A stretch of 64,000 nt of DNA from Rhynchopus sp. YZ270_cl-10. Its lineage: Eukaryota > Euglenozoa > Diplonemea > Diplonemida > Diplonemidae. Both the position numbers and the translations under genes were made by a program. A model generated the notes under the pieces. That model ran no database searches and was not told where the DNA came from. It saw nothing but the letters and a program-made list of their open reading frames with translations. Below, piece after piece: positions 1-12,247 of this stretch (positions within the stretch are counted from its first letter, which is position 1; every line of letters begins with the position of its first letter). The stretch lies in contig OZ037845.1 of NCBI GenBank assembly GCA_964035575.1, forward strand, positions 372,001-436,000, written 5' to 3'.

Positions 1-124
1 CCATTTTCTTGTTTTCTTCCACAGATCGTTCTTTTTTTAGACCTCTCAAAAACAATTGAAACGGTACTCAAAATACCTAAATGCATCTGTTTTGCGATAG
101 CTTTTTTTCAAAAAGACACCCCTC

Positions 125-1613
125 TTAGAACCTGCTGATATCCCTTCCGAAGAGCCAGCCTTTGAACCAGTACATCTGTGGATTTTTTTTGAAAAGAATT
201 TTTTGTAAAAAAGCATACCGGAATCAAAATCTTGTTGACAAGCGAGACCTGCTTCCCCCAGTACGCAGTCCGCCACAAGAAGAACGCGGCAGGGCCTGTC
301 ACGGAGCCGATGTTCGTTTCGTCCCCTGCACGCCCAATGTGCGAGAAGTCTGCTACTGCACGCCATCCTCCGAGCATGGCCATGCTTCCCAGCGAGAGGT
401 AGGAGAAGGGTGGTGGGTCGATGGTGCCTTTGCCAAATTGAGGGCCTTCACCGGGTTTGGCACGGTTGAAGACTTTTGCGAGGTATTTTGCCTCTTGCAG
501 TGCAGCTTGGGCGATCGGCGGCAACGGCTGCGAATCGATCACCGCACAATCCCCGAAGGCAAACACATTCTCTTGTCCACGCACCTTCAAATGCAGATCC
601 GTGATGATCCTTCCTGTTGGCCCCTTTTCAAAGTCTAATCCATTTACGAATTTGATTGGCTGCAGTCCTGCTGACCACACCATCAGACCAAACGGCAAAA
701 ACGAGCCATCCGAGAGCAACGCATTGTTTCCTTCAACCGCGGTTACGGAGACCCCGGTTTTGACGTTGATGGAACGGTTGTCGAAGCGTTTGAGGACGTA
801 GGCGGATAGGCTTTTGTCGAAGGAGGATAAGATGCTTGGTCCTGCCTCCACCAAGGTAACAGAGGTGAGGGTTTTGAGATCTGGGTACCACCGTGCACAG
901 TCTTCAACGATGAAGTCGTAGAGCTCCCCAACGAATTCGCATGAGGTGGGACCACCACCAACCACCATGAAGGAGAGAAGCTGCCTTTGTTCTGCTTCGC
1001 TAACAGAAGGAATCGCGGCACGTTCAAAACACTCCAGAATCTTCTGACGAACCTGCCTCGCATGGTAGAGGTGCTTAAGAAAGCAGACATCGGTTCCTTC
1101 CCTTTCCATCACCCCAGGGGTATCAAATGTGCTAGTTTTCGATCCGCAGGTCACAACCAGGTAGTCATAAGGTACACGAAACTCCTCATGCTTAAAGATG
1201 TCTTTGCAAACAACCTCCCCAGTCGCTGCTAGCGAGGCAGCGTTTTGGGATGACAAGGAGACCGCTTTCCCTTGGTAGTATTTGAGGTTAGGGATGGTGC
1301 GGACCGGCTCTTGAATGGCACGGAACTCAAGCGTCCCCACCGCGCAAGAAGGAAGCAACGGTGTGAAGAGGAAATGGTTTGCCGGGGAAATGCAGCTCAC
1401 ATCATACCTCGTAGTGTCGATGCTCCGCAAAAAGTTGAACCCACCCCAACCAGAGCCAAGCACAACAATACGTTTTTTATCACTAAAAAGGGGCTGGATA
1501 TCGGCAGGTTTGAGGGACGGCAGGTCCACACCTGCCTTTGCGACGATAGAGTCAGAAGAAGAAGATGCGTATCGCAGTCCACATTTCAGAGGGGATCCCC
1601 GTATGTGCAGCAT
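125..1613 (-). CDS. NDH2: Mitochondrial type II (alternative) NADH:ubiquinone oxidoreductase, two exons
   Basis: Exons are 1613..219 and 175..125, giving 481 residues. The protein oxidises NADH and passes electrons to ubiquinone without pumping protons, on the inner mitochondrial membrane. Visible are a dinucleotide fold near residues 50-60 (GSGWGG), a second one (GGGPTSCEF), and the late flavin motif FAFGDCA. Read straight through, the frame runs into an unrelated tail; removing a 43-nt intron (176..218, GTATGC to CACAG) gives the ending MYWFKGWLFGRDISRF, which is the typical NDH-2 C-terminus. I start at 1613 because MLHIRGSPLKCGLRYASSSS looks like a mitochondrial presequence; the frame is open 28 codons further upstream, but that stretch reads like untranslated leader. 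It is the first gene of the minus-strand series. Confidence 0.95.
176..218 (-). other. Short spliceosomal intron (43 nt) in NDH2
   Basis: Donor GTATGC and acceptor CACAG on the minus strand, phase 0. The interior is T- and A-rich. The intron is supported because its removal restores the conserved NDH-2 C-terminus exactly. Confidence 0.9.
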
Positions 1614-2267
1614 GGTTAGGGTGGGGGTGTATATAGGTGTCTGGAGTGTGGAGTGTGGAAGAAATATTGAATGAGAATTTTTGAGAAGTGCAAGCACCTC
1701 CCGAACGGACTCAAAGGCACACCATTTTCCATGGAGAGTAAGCTAGCAGTAAGCTAAGGTTTTCGGGTTTGCGGGTTTGCGAGTTTGGCGGTATTGGGCC
1801 TTTGTTTGGCGGAAGTTGCTACCGGTCCAAAATCAGGTGAAAGGTTGTGCCAAGGTAATAACACTCAAAGAGGAGTGGGGGGAAATGAAACATTTTTATT
1901 TGTAACGACAATTTTCACCCACCGATGACTAGGGGTGGTGGGATCATATTTGTACACACACAAAAAAAAAACTTCCCTGAAAAGGCAGGAATGTGTTTTC
2001 CTTGTATTATGAAATAGCACGAACTCAACTCTTGAAAAGTAGTATTTTTTTTTTCTTCCCTTCGTTTTTCAGGGGATTTTTTCAGGGATTCCTCGCAAAA
2101 AAAACTCCCCTAAAAAAAATTGGGGTAGGTTTTCGAGAAAACATAACTCTGTTTTATTCTGACATCGACAAATTATGGCAAAAAATAGGTTGTATACTAT
2201 TATAATTGTCACCTTTTAAGGTTAATGATGCGTTTTTGCTTTAAAAAAATAACAGAGGTGGCAAATA

Positions 2268-2663
2268 CCGTAATTGTAAAAATATTGGGACGTAAAAAAG
2301 TTGAAACGTAAAAATGTTGGGCCGTAAAAATGTTGGGACAGCTGGGCGAAAAATTCCCGTCCCAACATTTTTACGGCCCAACATATTTACGTTCGGGAAT
2401 TTTTACGTAGATTTTGTTAGGGAAGATTTGTCTTAGCTAGCAAAAAAAAAAATTTTTTTTTTTTCGATTACCTAGCGAGTAGGCGGGTTGAACGTCACTG
2501 GCACGTGTCAAAGTTTTCAAGAGGGCGTGGGAAAAAAACGCTAAGACAAATAGGCTCAAGCCGAAATAGCCCAAAAAATGTTGGGCCGTAAAAATGTTGG
2601 GACGAGCGAGCCTTTTTTGGGCTGTCCCAACATTTTTACGGCCCAACATTTTTACAATTACGG
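2268..2663. mobile_element. TA-flanked foldback MITE (Tc1/mariner-like ends)
   Basis: The ends are inverted copies of CCGTAATTGTAAAAAT, each bordered by TA (2266-2267 and 2664-2665). Inside, the phrases GTTGGGCCGTAAAAATG and GTTGGGACG recur in both orientations, so most of the outer sequence can fold back. A middle section of about 170 bp lacks this pattern and may be a later insertion. No coding capacity was seen. A shorter relative lies at 9406..9513. Confidence 0.75.
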
Positions 2664-2670
2664 TAAGACA

Positions 2671-2710
2671 AAACTTGAAAGATGAATGTGCCTCTCGTGC
2701 ACACACATCT
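2671..2710 (+). repeat. Short hairpin repeat, family D
   Basis: The core is GATGAATGTGCCTCTCGTGC followed by ACACACATCT; TGTGC pairs with GCACA around a CTCTC loop. Other copies, all in the same orientation: about 6308-6343, 11020-11053, 16149-16183, 49353-49389, and looser ones near 50667 and 58036. The strand given is the one on which the motif was read; genes run the other way. Confidence 0.6.
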
Positions 2711-2954
2711 AGACAAAATAAGAAGGGGAAAAGAGTAGTTGAAACGTGCTAAAACGCAGCTCGGTCGAGAATAAAAGAGAGAGAAAAAAATAACGTGTAG
2801 ACACCTCGAAGTGGTTGAACGCACGTGGCAAATAGATACGTTGGTAAGATGATTCTAAGCAGTGCTCATATCACCTTTTATCAATCTGGGAACTCATCTG
2901 CGTATTTAGTGGAATAAACCCTGCCATTTTTTATGTCCCCAAAAGAAAAAATGA

Positions 2955-2996
2955 GTTTATAAGATGACCCTAAGCCTCTCGAGCTTAGTCACCTTT
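2955..2996 (+). repeat. Short hairpin repeat, family A
   Basis: The core is GATGACCCTAAGCCTCTCG followed by a CTTAGTCACCTT-type end; CTAAGC pairs with GCTTAG around a short CTCTCG loop. Copies in the same orientation lie near 8131, 8195, 11130-11170, 16511-16545, 17202-17247, 22223-22266, 23660-23730, 47151-47194, 49306-49335, 53962-54005, 58120-58160 and 61373-61411. The stem is kept even where bases differ. Confidence 0.65.
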
Positions 2997-3477
2997 TGAT
3001 CACATTCGTTATCGCGCAGCATCAGCTGCATGGGTTTTCCACAAAGTTGTTTGTCTGTCGGAAGAGGGGATGATTTAGTATCCAAAAGCGAATGGACGCG
3101 AAAAAAGCGCAAAAGAAAAAGAAAAAAGAAAAGAGATAAAGCGCCACGGAATGCGTACAGCGACAAGATATGGGCAAAGGATAATAGAAAACTTGATTAT
3201 TTTTTACACATCGGTGCAAAAAAAAAAACTGGGGGAATGGAAATCATGACCAATAGAAAGCAACTTTTTAGAAATGAAAGAATGGTGTCACTTGTGCCTG
3301 ACATCCACCTTTAGAATTTTTTTCTCAATATTAGTACAGAATTCCAAAATGATTTTTGAATCAGTTTTGGGAGCAGTTTTGTTTTTTGGCGAGGGTTATC
3401 GGACCGAAGGGGGTGGTAGGGGGGGGAGTTGAGCTTTTAAAAATTTCAATCTTTTTTTTTTTCATACACATACAAAA

Positions 3478-4349
3478 CAGGGCACTAGCTTGGTTTTGGG
3501 GAAAATTCCAGAAGTGGGTCGCTTTCCATGAAAGTGGGTCAGCGAGTTTTTTACTACAGAAGATGGTTTAGCGGCGTTCTACGAGCTATTTTCTCCAATC
3601 CCAGCTTGTGGTGGGGGATATTCGCGAAAATGGCCAAAATTCGGTCAAAATTCGGTCAGTGTTGCAGTAATCCTCCGAAATGTGCTGTTTGCCCGCCTCC
3701 CTTTGTGGTCTCTCGGAAAACTACCACTGGTATCTGTATGAGTTTCAGAGCTTTCTTCCTCGAGGCAGACTTAAAGAAACTGAACCCTTGGTTCATGCAC
3801 CGCCTCACCGCCGTGTAGTCACGGTGTTTCGGACAGTGTTATTTTGCACGAACGGTCTCATCCAGGGTTTTTTTTGCGGAGCAAAAATAGTAATATAATA
3901 TGGCGCCGCAGGCGAAAAAAAATAGGGTGCAGTGTAAAAATCTAGTTTTTTACACCACAGAGTCACTCAACGAACCCTTTTTTGCGGTGCAAAAAAGGAA
4001 AAATGGCGCCGCAGGCAAAAAAAAAAATAAGGTACAGCCTCCCGGGTCCTCCTCTAGACCCTTCCCACGTGCAAAACCCTACAGAATTCTCAGATTTTTG
4101 GTGGGATGATGGCAGGATGATGGTTTTTGGTCGGGGGGGAAAGCCATTTTCCGTGGGATGATGGATGATGGTTAGCGTCAGGCCTGAACAGGCTCGGGGG
4201 GAGTTCCCTGTAGTCGAGCTCCCAAAAATTTTTTTTCTAAAATCCAAAATCCAATTTTTTTTTTTTTTTTTCCGGCTGACCCACTTTTTTTTTTTAAAGT
4301 ACAGGAAGTGGGTCAGCTGACCCGCTGACCCAGCCAAGCTAGTCCCCTG
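3478..4349. mobile_element. hAT-like MITE, copy 1 (872 bp)
   Basis: The ends are inverted: left CAGGGCACTAGCTTGG, right (reverse complement) CAGGGGACTAGCTTGG. An 8-bp duplication ATACAAAA flanks it at 3470-3477 and 4350-4357, and fits the nTnnnnAn pattern of hAT insertions. The interior has GTGGGTCAGC-type palindromes near the right end and two copies of a GGCGCCGCAGGC motif. There is no transposase; open frames inside are short, so it is non-autonomous. Confidence 0.85.
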
Positions 4350-4944
4350 ATACAAAAGCGAAGCTTTGATGCTCCGGCTGACCTACGTACGATGCCAGCA
4401 GCCCCGGATGAAGCACAAACAAAAAATAAAAACCAGCGTCCAAAACAATCCAACGGCATATTCAAAAAAAAATTAAAAAAAAATTAAAAAAAAAAAAAAA
4501 AGTATTTTCATCATATGCAATCAATAAATTGATAAAAAAAAAAAAAAAAAAAAAAAAAAAACGGTCTTCAAAAAAACTCTCAGACGCAATATGACTTCCA
4601 GAGCAATCCCCATTTTCGAAAAGTGGGGGAAACCCCCTAGAGAAATATCGGACTGGGAGGGGGTCGGACCATTATTTTTTCCTTCTTCTTCTGCTCGCTG
4701 ACGGGCGGACAATAAAAAGGGGGAAGAGTCAAACGAGCACAACAATAAAATTCATATCCCCGCATAGCAATAACTAGTCTACGAGGATTGCTTTCAATTT
4801 AGAATTCTGGACAGCATTTGAGGGGGGTGCGTCTCCTGCAGTAAATTCTCCTGAAAACTTTTTAATGGTATAGACAACAAAAGGTGTTGCCAGTTTTCAA
4901 TGAGAGTTGCTATTTTTGCAGGGAAGGGTACTCTCCTAAAAAAA

Positions 4945-5005
4945 GAGAAGTTGGAAGTGCAAACGCCTCACCGTTTCATCAGCGGACGCACGACACTGAG
5001 AACAA
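4945..5005 (+). repeat. Short hairpin repeat, family C
   Basis: The core is GTGCAAACGCCTCACCG followed within 20 bases by GGCGGACGC; the halves can pair. The repeat is preceded by an AAAGAGAAGTTG-type purine stretch. Related copies in the same orientation: about 5627-5670, 9210-9245, 11665-11700, 14880-14930, 29765-29800, 49040-49072, 57490-57535 and 61955-61983. Confidence 0.6.
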
Positions 5006-6537
5006 AAAAGAGTAGAAAAAATGAAATCAAACCAGCCCTGCTTTGTGAGCAAATACCATGGAGTAAAAATAATGCAAAAATGGTGTTCCCGAAAGGGCCC
5101 ATATTGACAGGTCCTTGACATGTCCTCGACAGGTGTTCGGTAACACCAAAAAATTTAAAAAAAAAAAATTTAGGTGAAATGACGCATCCAAGGCACCTCC
5201 ACATGGGGGTGACAAACAAAGGGGGAGGGGGGAGGGTCACTTTCACACAATATTATATCCGTATACAAACAACAAACGACAACAAATCATTAAAATAGGC
5301 ACCCAAACTCTCGCGAAATGTGTTTTCAGCAAAATAAAACTTAGAGACGTTTTGTTAAACAATGACCCTAAGTCTGCGTAAGTCAACAGCACAATACAAA
5401 AAAAAAATACCTCTATATTGTATCTCACGTACTCAAAAAAGGTGAGTATTGACAGAAAAAATAGGGGGACAATTTAAACAGATAGTACACGCATGAAGTG
5501 TGGTAGATACTCAGACATCTCTTCGGCACTTTGTGTGTCCAAAGGGGGCGTCAAAGACCTTCGCATTGCGAACTGAAGCGGGAGGTAGGCTCTAGTCTTT
5601 TGATAGGCCTGCAACCGCTTAACATAAGTGTCAAAAAAACAGAGTGCAAATGCTTCACCGGCGGACGCAAGGCACTGAGAACAAAAAAAACAAACAAACA
5701 AACGCCAAACCACAAGAGGAATACAACCCCCAGGAGAGAGAGAGAAAACAGACGCCAATGAGACCCGGAGTCTCTATTCTTTTCTTGTATGCTACAGACG
5801 GAACATGACAACGCTAGCCACGACTGCCTAGGGCAGGGCGGTGTCCCAAACGGTTCCTCATACAGATAAAGAAAACTAATTAAATGACAAAGAAAGAGAG
5901 AATACTAGTACAAAAAGAGAAAAAAAAATACACCCCTCTGGAGTCTGTACACGCAGCCTCTCCGTCTGGGGTTATCAAAACTGCAGCAATCAAATATAAA
6001 CAAAAGATTGATTCGGCACTTGTCACATTTTTTTTTTGACTAAGCTCCATCAAGAATATAAAGAAAAATCGCATTTTAAGACAGAACACCAGAACTTCTA
6101 TCAAAAAGCGGAGAGACAGAGAGAGAGAGAGAGAAATATGTGGGTCAGACAAAAGGAGTGTCAAAGTGTCAATTGAAAGAAAAAGAGAGAGAGGGAACGG
6201 AAGACATTTAAAGAACCAGAAAAAAGCTTGGAAGTGATAAAACGTGCCTTCATAGAGAGAAACGTTGGTCTTTATTGAAAGAGACAACTAAGGATAGATA
6301 AAAGAAAAGTTGATGAATACACCTCACGTGCATACACATCTGAGATCAAGCTCCCAAGCCATCTTCTCTGTTTTTTTGTTTTTATTTTTTCCACAAAATT
6401 CCGCAGAATTTTTATTTGGTGCAAGATTCGACCCTTTTCTATGAGCAACAATTTCATGTGAGAATGGCATCACAGAATCTTAGAAAAAAGGAGGACAAAT
6501 TACTATTTTTTTTCTAACAATCGCCTCAGAACCGTTC

Positions 6538-7408
6538 CAGGGCACTAGCTTGGTTTTGGGGAAAATTCCAGAAGTGGGTCGCTTTCCATGAAAGTGGGTC
6601 AGCGAGTTTTTTACTACAGAAGATGGTTTAGCGGCGTTCTACGAGCTATTTTCTCCAATCCCAGCTTGTGGTGGGGGATATTCGCGAAAATGGCCAAAAT
6701 TCGGTCAAAATTCGGTCAGTGTTGCAGTAATCCTCCGAAATGTGCTGTTTGCCCGCCTCCCTTTGTGGTCTCTCGGAAAACTACCACTGGTATCTGTATG
6801 AGTTTCAGAGCTTTCTTCCTCGAGGCAGACTTAAAGAAACTGAACCCTTGGTTCATGCACCGCCTCACCGCCGTGTAGTCACGGTGTTTCGGACAGTGTT
6901 ATTTTGCACGAACGGTCTCATCCAGGGTTTTTTTTGCGGAGCAAAAATAGTAATATAATATGGCGCCGCAGGCGAAAAAAAATAGGGTGCAGTGTAAAAA
7001 TCTAGTTTTTTACACCACAGAGTCACTCAACGAACCCTTTTTTGCGGTGCAAAAAAGGAAAAATGGCGCCGCAGGCAAAAAAAAAAATAAGGTACAGCCT
7101 CCCGGGTCCTCCTCTAGACCCTTCCCACGTGCAAAACCCTACAGAATTCTCAGATTTTTGGTGGGATGATGGCAGGATGATGGTTTTTGGTCGGGGGGGA
7201 AAGCCATTTTCCGTGGGATGATGGATGATGGTTAGCGTCAGGCCTGAACAGGCTCGGGGGGAGTTCCCTGTAGTCGAGCTCCCAAAAATTTTTTTTCTAA
7301 AATCCAAAATCCAATTTTTTTTTTTTTTTTCCGGCTGACCCACTTTTTTTTTTTAAAGTACAGGAAGTGGGTCAGCTGACCCGCTGACCCAGCCAAGCTA
7401 GTCCCCTG
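6538..7408. mobile_element. hAT-like MITE, copy 2 (871 bp)
   Basis: This is almost identical to the copy at 3478..4349; the only difference noticed is one T in a T run. An 8-bp repeat TCAGAACC lies at 6526-6533 and 7409-7416, but four extra bases (GTTC) separate the left copy from the element start. The near identity implies recent movement or recent local duplication; the different flanking 8-mers favour transposition. Confidence 0.85.
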
Positions 7409-7436
7409 TCAGAACCCATTGGGGGCTAAAAAGCGT

Positions 7437-7500
7437 TTGTCCTCAATGTTGGCCGAAGCCTTTGTACTACAGAAGGTTTAAACGTCAGTCGTCCTGAACC
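7437..7500 (+). repeat. Short dispersed repeat, family F
   Basis: The core is TGTTGGCCGAAGCCTTTG, then ACTACAGAAGG, then CGTC and CGTCCT. Relatives in the same orientation lie at about 10130-10200 and 58713-58778. AAGCCTT can pair with the AGAAGG segment. Confidence 0.55.
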
Positions 7501-7963
7501 CTTGATAGAGCAGATTTTATGAAAAATTTCTTCCCCGGGGGGGTCTTACATGAGTGCTTGGACACCCTGGTATTACTTACCCTTTACAAAGGTTTGCTTG
7601 TAGGTCACGGTTCTGAGACCATCCTTGTTTAGTAATCCAAGAAGAGGGAGAGGGGCAGTGATGCAGGAATCCAGGGTCCCAAACAAAAAAACCCAAAACC
7701 TCCAAAAAAACCCGCATAAAAACCCACCTTGCATCACTGGAGAGGGGGAGTCAAAAACACGCGGATAGGGTCACCTAACAAAGGCAAAAAAATAAGTAAG
7801 GCGATGCTTCTCAATACATAGGGCATATCTAGACAACGCGTTCATGGCTGTGAAAGTTGCAACACCATGACAAATGAGCAAGAAACGGTTTTCAAGCCAG
7901 CAAAGTATCTAAAATCAACTGGCATTGAGGAACAAAAGGAGACAGCAAAAGGACAAAATTAAA

Positions 7964-7964
<1 letters not shown>

Positions 7965-8010
<46 letters not shown>
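7965..8010 (+). repeat. A homopolymer of about 46 bp
   Basis: An uninterrupted A run. It could be the tail of an old retroposed sequence, but nothing recognisable precedes it. Confidence 0.9.
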
Positions 8011-8011
<1 letters not shown>

Positions 8012-8686
8012 GTTTTAACCAGGAGAATGAAACACGAAGGAGTTTGTATATTTTTCCGCACTTCAGATAAAGAAGGAGACAAAAGCAATACGGCGCTGTA
8101 AGGCGTGTGGAAGAGAGGAGAAGAAAGAAAGCTGGTAAGATGGGGTTAAGCGTCGCTTAGCCAAGTAGTTATGATACTAGAGTGTGATCGGTCAGAGACT
8201 AACCTAGACCTCCGCGCTTAGTCACCTCGGGAGGAAAAAAAAGGTTGATATTATGATTGCATACGGCATCTAAAAAGAAAGATTTTTTTGTTTTTTTTTT
8301 ATGTTCGCTATCGTTTGTTGTGTACGGAAACTATTTTTTTTGCTGGTTGAGTAATAGACAGGAACGTGCCCTGCTACTGCCTTAAAAGGGGGGGTGTTTT
8401 GTGTTAGTTTAGTGTTTGAAAAGTTTTAACGTACGGATACTAAAAGAAAAGAGGAAAAAATTCGGATGAAAGGAGCCTATTTAAGAATGAATTTGTTTTA
8501 TTTATTTATTTTGCTATTTATTTCTACAAAGTACTGGGGTATTATGTTGTTGTATTGCATCTGGGTTTATAACCCCCCTCCCCTTTCGGCCTTTGTACAC
8601 ACATCCTGCACACACATACACTCCTGCCAAATTTCTTTGTGGACAAGGGTGACATTTGCTGCCTTCCCTAACATTGTTTTGTCATA

Positions 8687-8740
8687 ATAAAAACTTGACT
8701 TGAAATACAAAGCCCTCATGGCACAATGACCGGCTGTACC
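8687..8740 (+). repeat. Short dispersed repeat, family B
   Basis: The family consensus begins TTGACTTGAAATACAAAGCC and ends CTCTCGTGACAGTGT. Copies in the same orientation: about 9110-9150, 17140-17183, 17576-17620, 47218-47256, 61264-61300 and 61990-62020. This copy diverges in its second half. Confidence 0.55.
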
Positions 8741-9405
8741 GGGGGTGGGCACCCATGCAGTCCTACAATCCATTGCGTGGTTTACATCTGATATAAATAT
8801 AAGCTTCAATAAGGTTGTGGGGAGGGTCTTTGGACACAGCCCCCCCTCCCCCCCATACCCGCTCCCGTCCATTCAGATGCGGAGCAGGTGGGAAGGAGAC
8901 GTTGCTGTTCCATACTCTGGGTTCTGCTGGGGCTAAAGTTGTGGGAGGGGGTTAGAGTCATAAGTAAAAGAAATAAATTTCTTTTTATTTAAAACAAAAG
9001 TGCACCCGCATCCAAAAAAACAGGGGATGTCTGGGGACAAAAAGCAAGCTTCTGTATCGGGGATAGGGTGGGAGTGGTTTTTTTTTACGCCAACAGTCAG
9101 GAAGAAAGTAGAGTTGAAAATGCAAAGCCCTCTCGTGACAGTGTCACCTACCTGACGAAAAAAGGGGGGTGAGGAAACCTTTGGAAAGAACGAAAATAAA
9201 TCAATGCAATGTGCAAAACGCCTCTGTGGACGCCGACCACATGGACCTCCACTTGGCTATGGCAAAATGGAATCCTAAGAAAACCTCATTAATGTGTCGG
9301 GGAGAGAATGAAGCCTGCAAGGAAACATTTTTTTTTTGACTGGGGGGGAGCGCGGGCAGTGTTTAGTTTAGCACAGCACCCCAAAAGTTTAGTACAGGTT
9401 TAACA

Positions 9406-9513
9406 CCGTAACTGTAAATATAATGGTAGAACCGTAATAATGTTGGAACAAGCGAGCCTTTTTTTTTGGGCTGTTCCAACATTTTTTACGGGACAACATA
9501 TTTACAGTTACGG
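9406..9513. mobile_element. Small foldback MITE, relative of 2268..2663
   Basis: The ends are inverted CCGTAACTGTAAATA-like sequence. The centre is AGCGAGCC, a T run, then GGGCT, with GTTGGAACA and TGTTCCAAC pairing around it. Nearly the whole 108 bp can form one hairpin. TA follows on the right; the left border lacks a clean TA. Confidence 0.7.
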
Positions 9514-10719
9514 TACCTGTTTCAAACACCCTTGTATTAAACCTGCCAACCCTAGGTGCAGGGGAAGAGGTGTCAGGGTGCGTTGACGAGCGTGGGTTTA
9601 CATTGCTTCAGGAGGCATTTCGCCCGTTTGATGAAATGGGATTTATAAAAAGAAAAGAAAACCATAGATGAACAAAACAAAACAAAAAACAAGTGTTTTT
9701 TTTTTTTAGAAATGAAATTATAATGGGTTGGTATTCGTAATAGCATGAAAGGGGGTTTTATGTACGACTCAAGTTTAAAATGCATTTTTTTGTGTATTTA
9801 GGAGAAATGGTGGTGGGTGATGCTTTTGAATCAAAACAAAATAAAAATTGAAGTTGTTGATGCACCTCCGACTGACTCACGATGCCAATCCTAGATGAAG
9901 GCACAAAAAGAAAAAAGTTGAGAGTTCAAAAAATGCTTACATACACGTTCTATTATATTGAATAGAAAGTACAATAGGGTGCACTAAATGTACTCAAACC
10001 TTTTTTTAAAGTTGTTTTGTTTCCGATAAAAATGACAAAAAAAAAAATCAGTTTTACCACCACCTGAAGTTGCAATGATAACATTTGTTGTATTGCCAAT
10101 CACTTCACACCTATTGGTGTAACAATCTGTTCGATGTCGGCCGCATGAAAGCCTTTTGCACTACGGAAGGTACAGACGCATATCGTCCTCAACGCTCCCT
10201 CTTACTGCAAGACAGACCTATAGAAATTGTCAACTATTCTTTGGTTCAATGTGCCAACTTCCTATTTAGCCCAACAACTCCATTTTCTTGGAGCCTTCAT
10301 GGACCGTAGATTCTCCATTCCCTAAAAAGGAATGATAAAAAAAAAATTGCGCAAGAAGAAAAAAAGGGGGATAAGAGTGCTGAGCGCATTTTTTTTTTGG
10401 TGCTGAGCTAGTAAAAAAAATTGATGGGTATGTCGTGATCATCCACATCTTTTTCAATGCGTTTTATCTTTTTTTTTTTTTTTACAGATGGGGCTCATCC
10501 TCGGGTACACATAATACTCACTTTTTTCAATATTTTAGTTTTCAAAAAAAAGAAAAAAAAGAAAAGATGAACTCGAGCTTCGTTGTGCTTCGGTTACCTC
10601 ATAAATAGGGCAGAGCCTGCTGAATACGCCCATCTCTCAAAAAAAAATAACATCATTACTGATAGTGATTTCTATTGAAAGCAGTATCAAATGAGGTTGA
10701 AAAATGATTATTTTTAAGG

Positions 10720-10862
10720 TTGGTGCTCCTGAAAACCCCATTTTGCGTACTTGTTGCGTACTTGCTGCGCACTTTGTGCACGAAAAAAAAAAAAGAAATA
10801 CAGGAATACCCTATATTGCGTAGTTGTTGCGTACTTGGTATTTTTTATTTCAGGAGCACCAA
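10720..10862. mobile_element. 143-bp element with perfect 15-bp inverted ends
   Basis: TTGGTGCTCCTGAAA stands at the left and its exact reverse complement at the right. Between them are several copies of TTGCGTACTTG-like sequence. A flanking AGG on both sides may be a 3-bp target duplication. The superfamily is unclear. Confidence 0.6.
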
Positions 10863-11188
10863 AGGTGGGTTTTTTTTGTGGGAGAAAAATTCTTTACTTG
10901 AGGTGATTACATAAAAAGAAGCAGCCCAAAAATACATTTAGTACTTTGGGGTTTTCTTGCATTTTATGCTGTGATTTGGGTTTGGGAAGAAAGAAAGAAA
11001 AGCAAAACAAAGAGGAAAACTTGTAAGATGAATGTGCCTCTCTCGTGCACACTTTTTTTTTAAAGAAAATAGTTTTTTTCGGTATTCAGAGGAAGAAAGG
11101 GATGAAAGGGATGAAAAGAAAAAAGAAAAGTTTATAAGATGACCCGAAGCCTCTCGTGCTTAGTCATCTTAAAAATAAGAATAGTTAT

Positions 11189-11247
11189 TGATGCAGGCAC
11201 CTCCGACTGACCCACGTACGATGCCAGCCATCCGGATGAAAGCACAA
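11189..11247 (+). repeat. Dispersed 58-bp repeat, family E
   Basis: It is nearly identical to 49630..49687, 38 kb away; both run from ATGCAGGCACCTCCGACTG through CATCCGGATGAAAGCACAA. Diverged relatives lie near 4366, 9858 and 15326. It stands about 20 bp after a family A repeat. GGCA pairs with TGCC, and CATCCGGATG is a palindrome. Confidence 0.65.
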
Positions 11248-12247
11248 AGAAGAATAAGAGTGGGTGGGTGTGCTCACATCCACAATCATGATCAAATGCA
11301 TAGGGACAGGGCATTTCTCAACTGTACCCATACACAACGCGAGTCTGAGTCTGAGCTTTTTTTTTGCACCCTTTTTCGGGGTTTTGGCCCCCACCGCCCA
11401 GACCCGCAAAATTGAGGATAATGACGTCTTGTAGAAGGTGCATCTCCTGGACACACACATTTTGTTTTCATATACTAACTATTCTACTGAATAGAAGGTA
11501 TAATAGGGGGATATCTTTTGAAAAACATCTGTTGAAAGGAAACTTGAACGATGGATTGTCTCTCAGAGGTTGTATCCATCAACAAAAATACTAAACTAAA
11601 ACCAACCAGAAACATAACAAGAATGCAAAAAAAAAAAAAAATATATATATGAGGAAAAAGGTGAAGTTGAAAGTGCAAGCACCGGATGCAGGCACTGGAG
11701 AAAAAAAAAAAAAGAAGGGAGGGGCCAAATGTTCAGCACAAAAGCCCAGATTGAGTAAAAAAAACAATCAAAAGAATAAACTCGGTTGGTGTGGACGAGC
11801 CCAAAAAAAAATGTACACTTTTGTGGACGTCTATTAGGGAGAATAGCTGGTTTCAGCCACACCATGGCAGGGGGATATTTTTTTTTTCCGACGCGTTTCA
11901 CAGCGTATGAACATGCAAAAAGGGGTCTTGAAATACAAAAGAAGGGGTTTTTTTTTTAAAAAGTATAGAAATAGAAAGCTTGGGATGATGCTTGCCTCTC
12001 GTAATAACAGAGAAACAGGCATCTATAAATAAAAGGCAAATAATGGATGATACGAACACAGCGTTCCCTCAAAGAACGCAGTGCACCGATATGCTATTGG
12101 AAAAAAGAAAAAAAACACACTCACAAAAAGAGAAAAAGTCGCACAATCAAAACCATCGTTAAAAGAGTTTTTAATTTTTTGTGACAACAACTGTATACCA
12201 TTTTGGGTATGAAGAGAGATCATCCCCGCCATTTTTTTAAACACAGA

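Noticed and set aside
3528-4109. Frames of 69-96 codons repeated exactly at 6588-7169
   Set aside because: They lie inside the duplicated hAT-like MITE; their identity comes from the recent copy, and they show no protein features.
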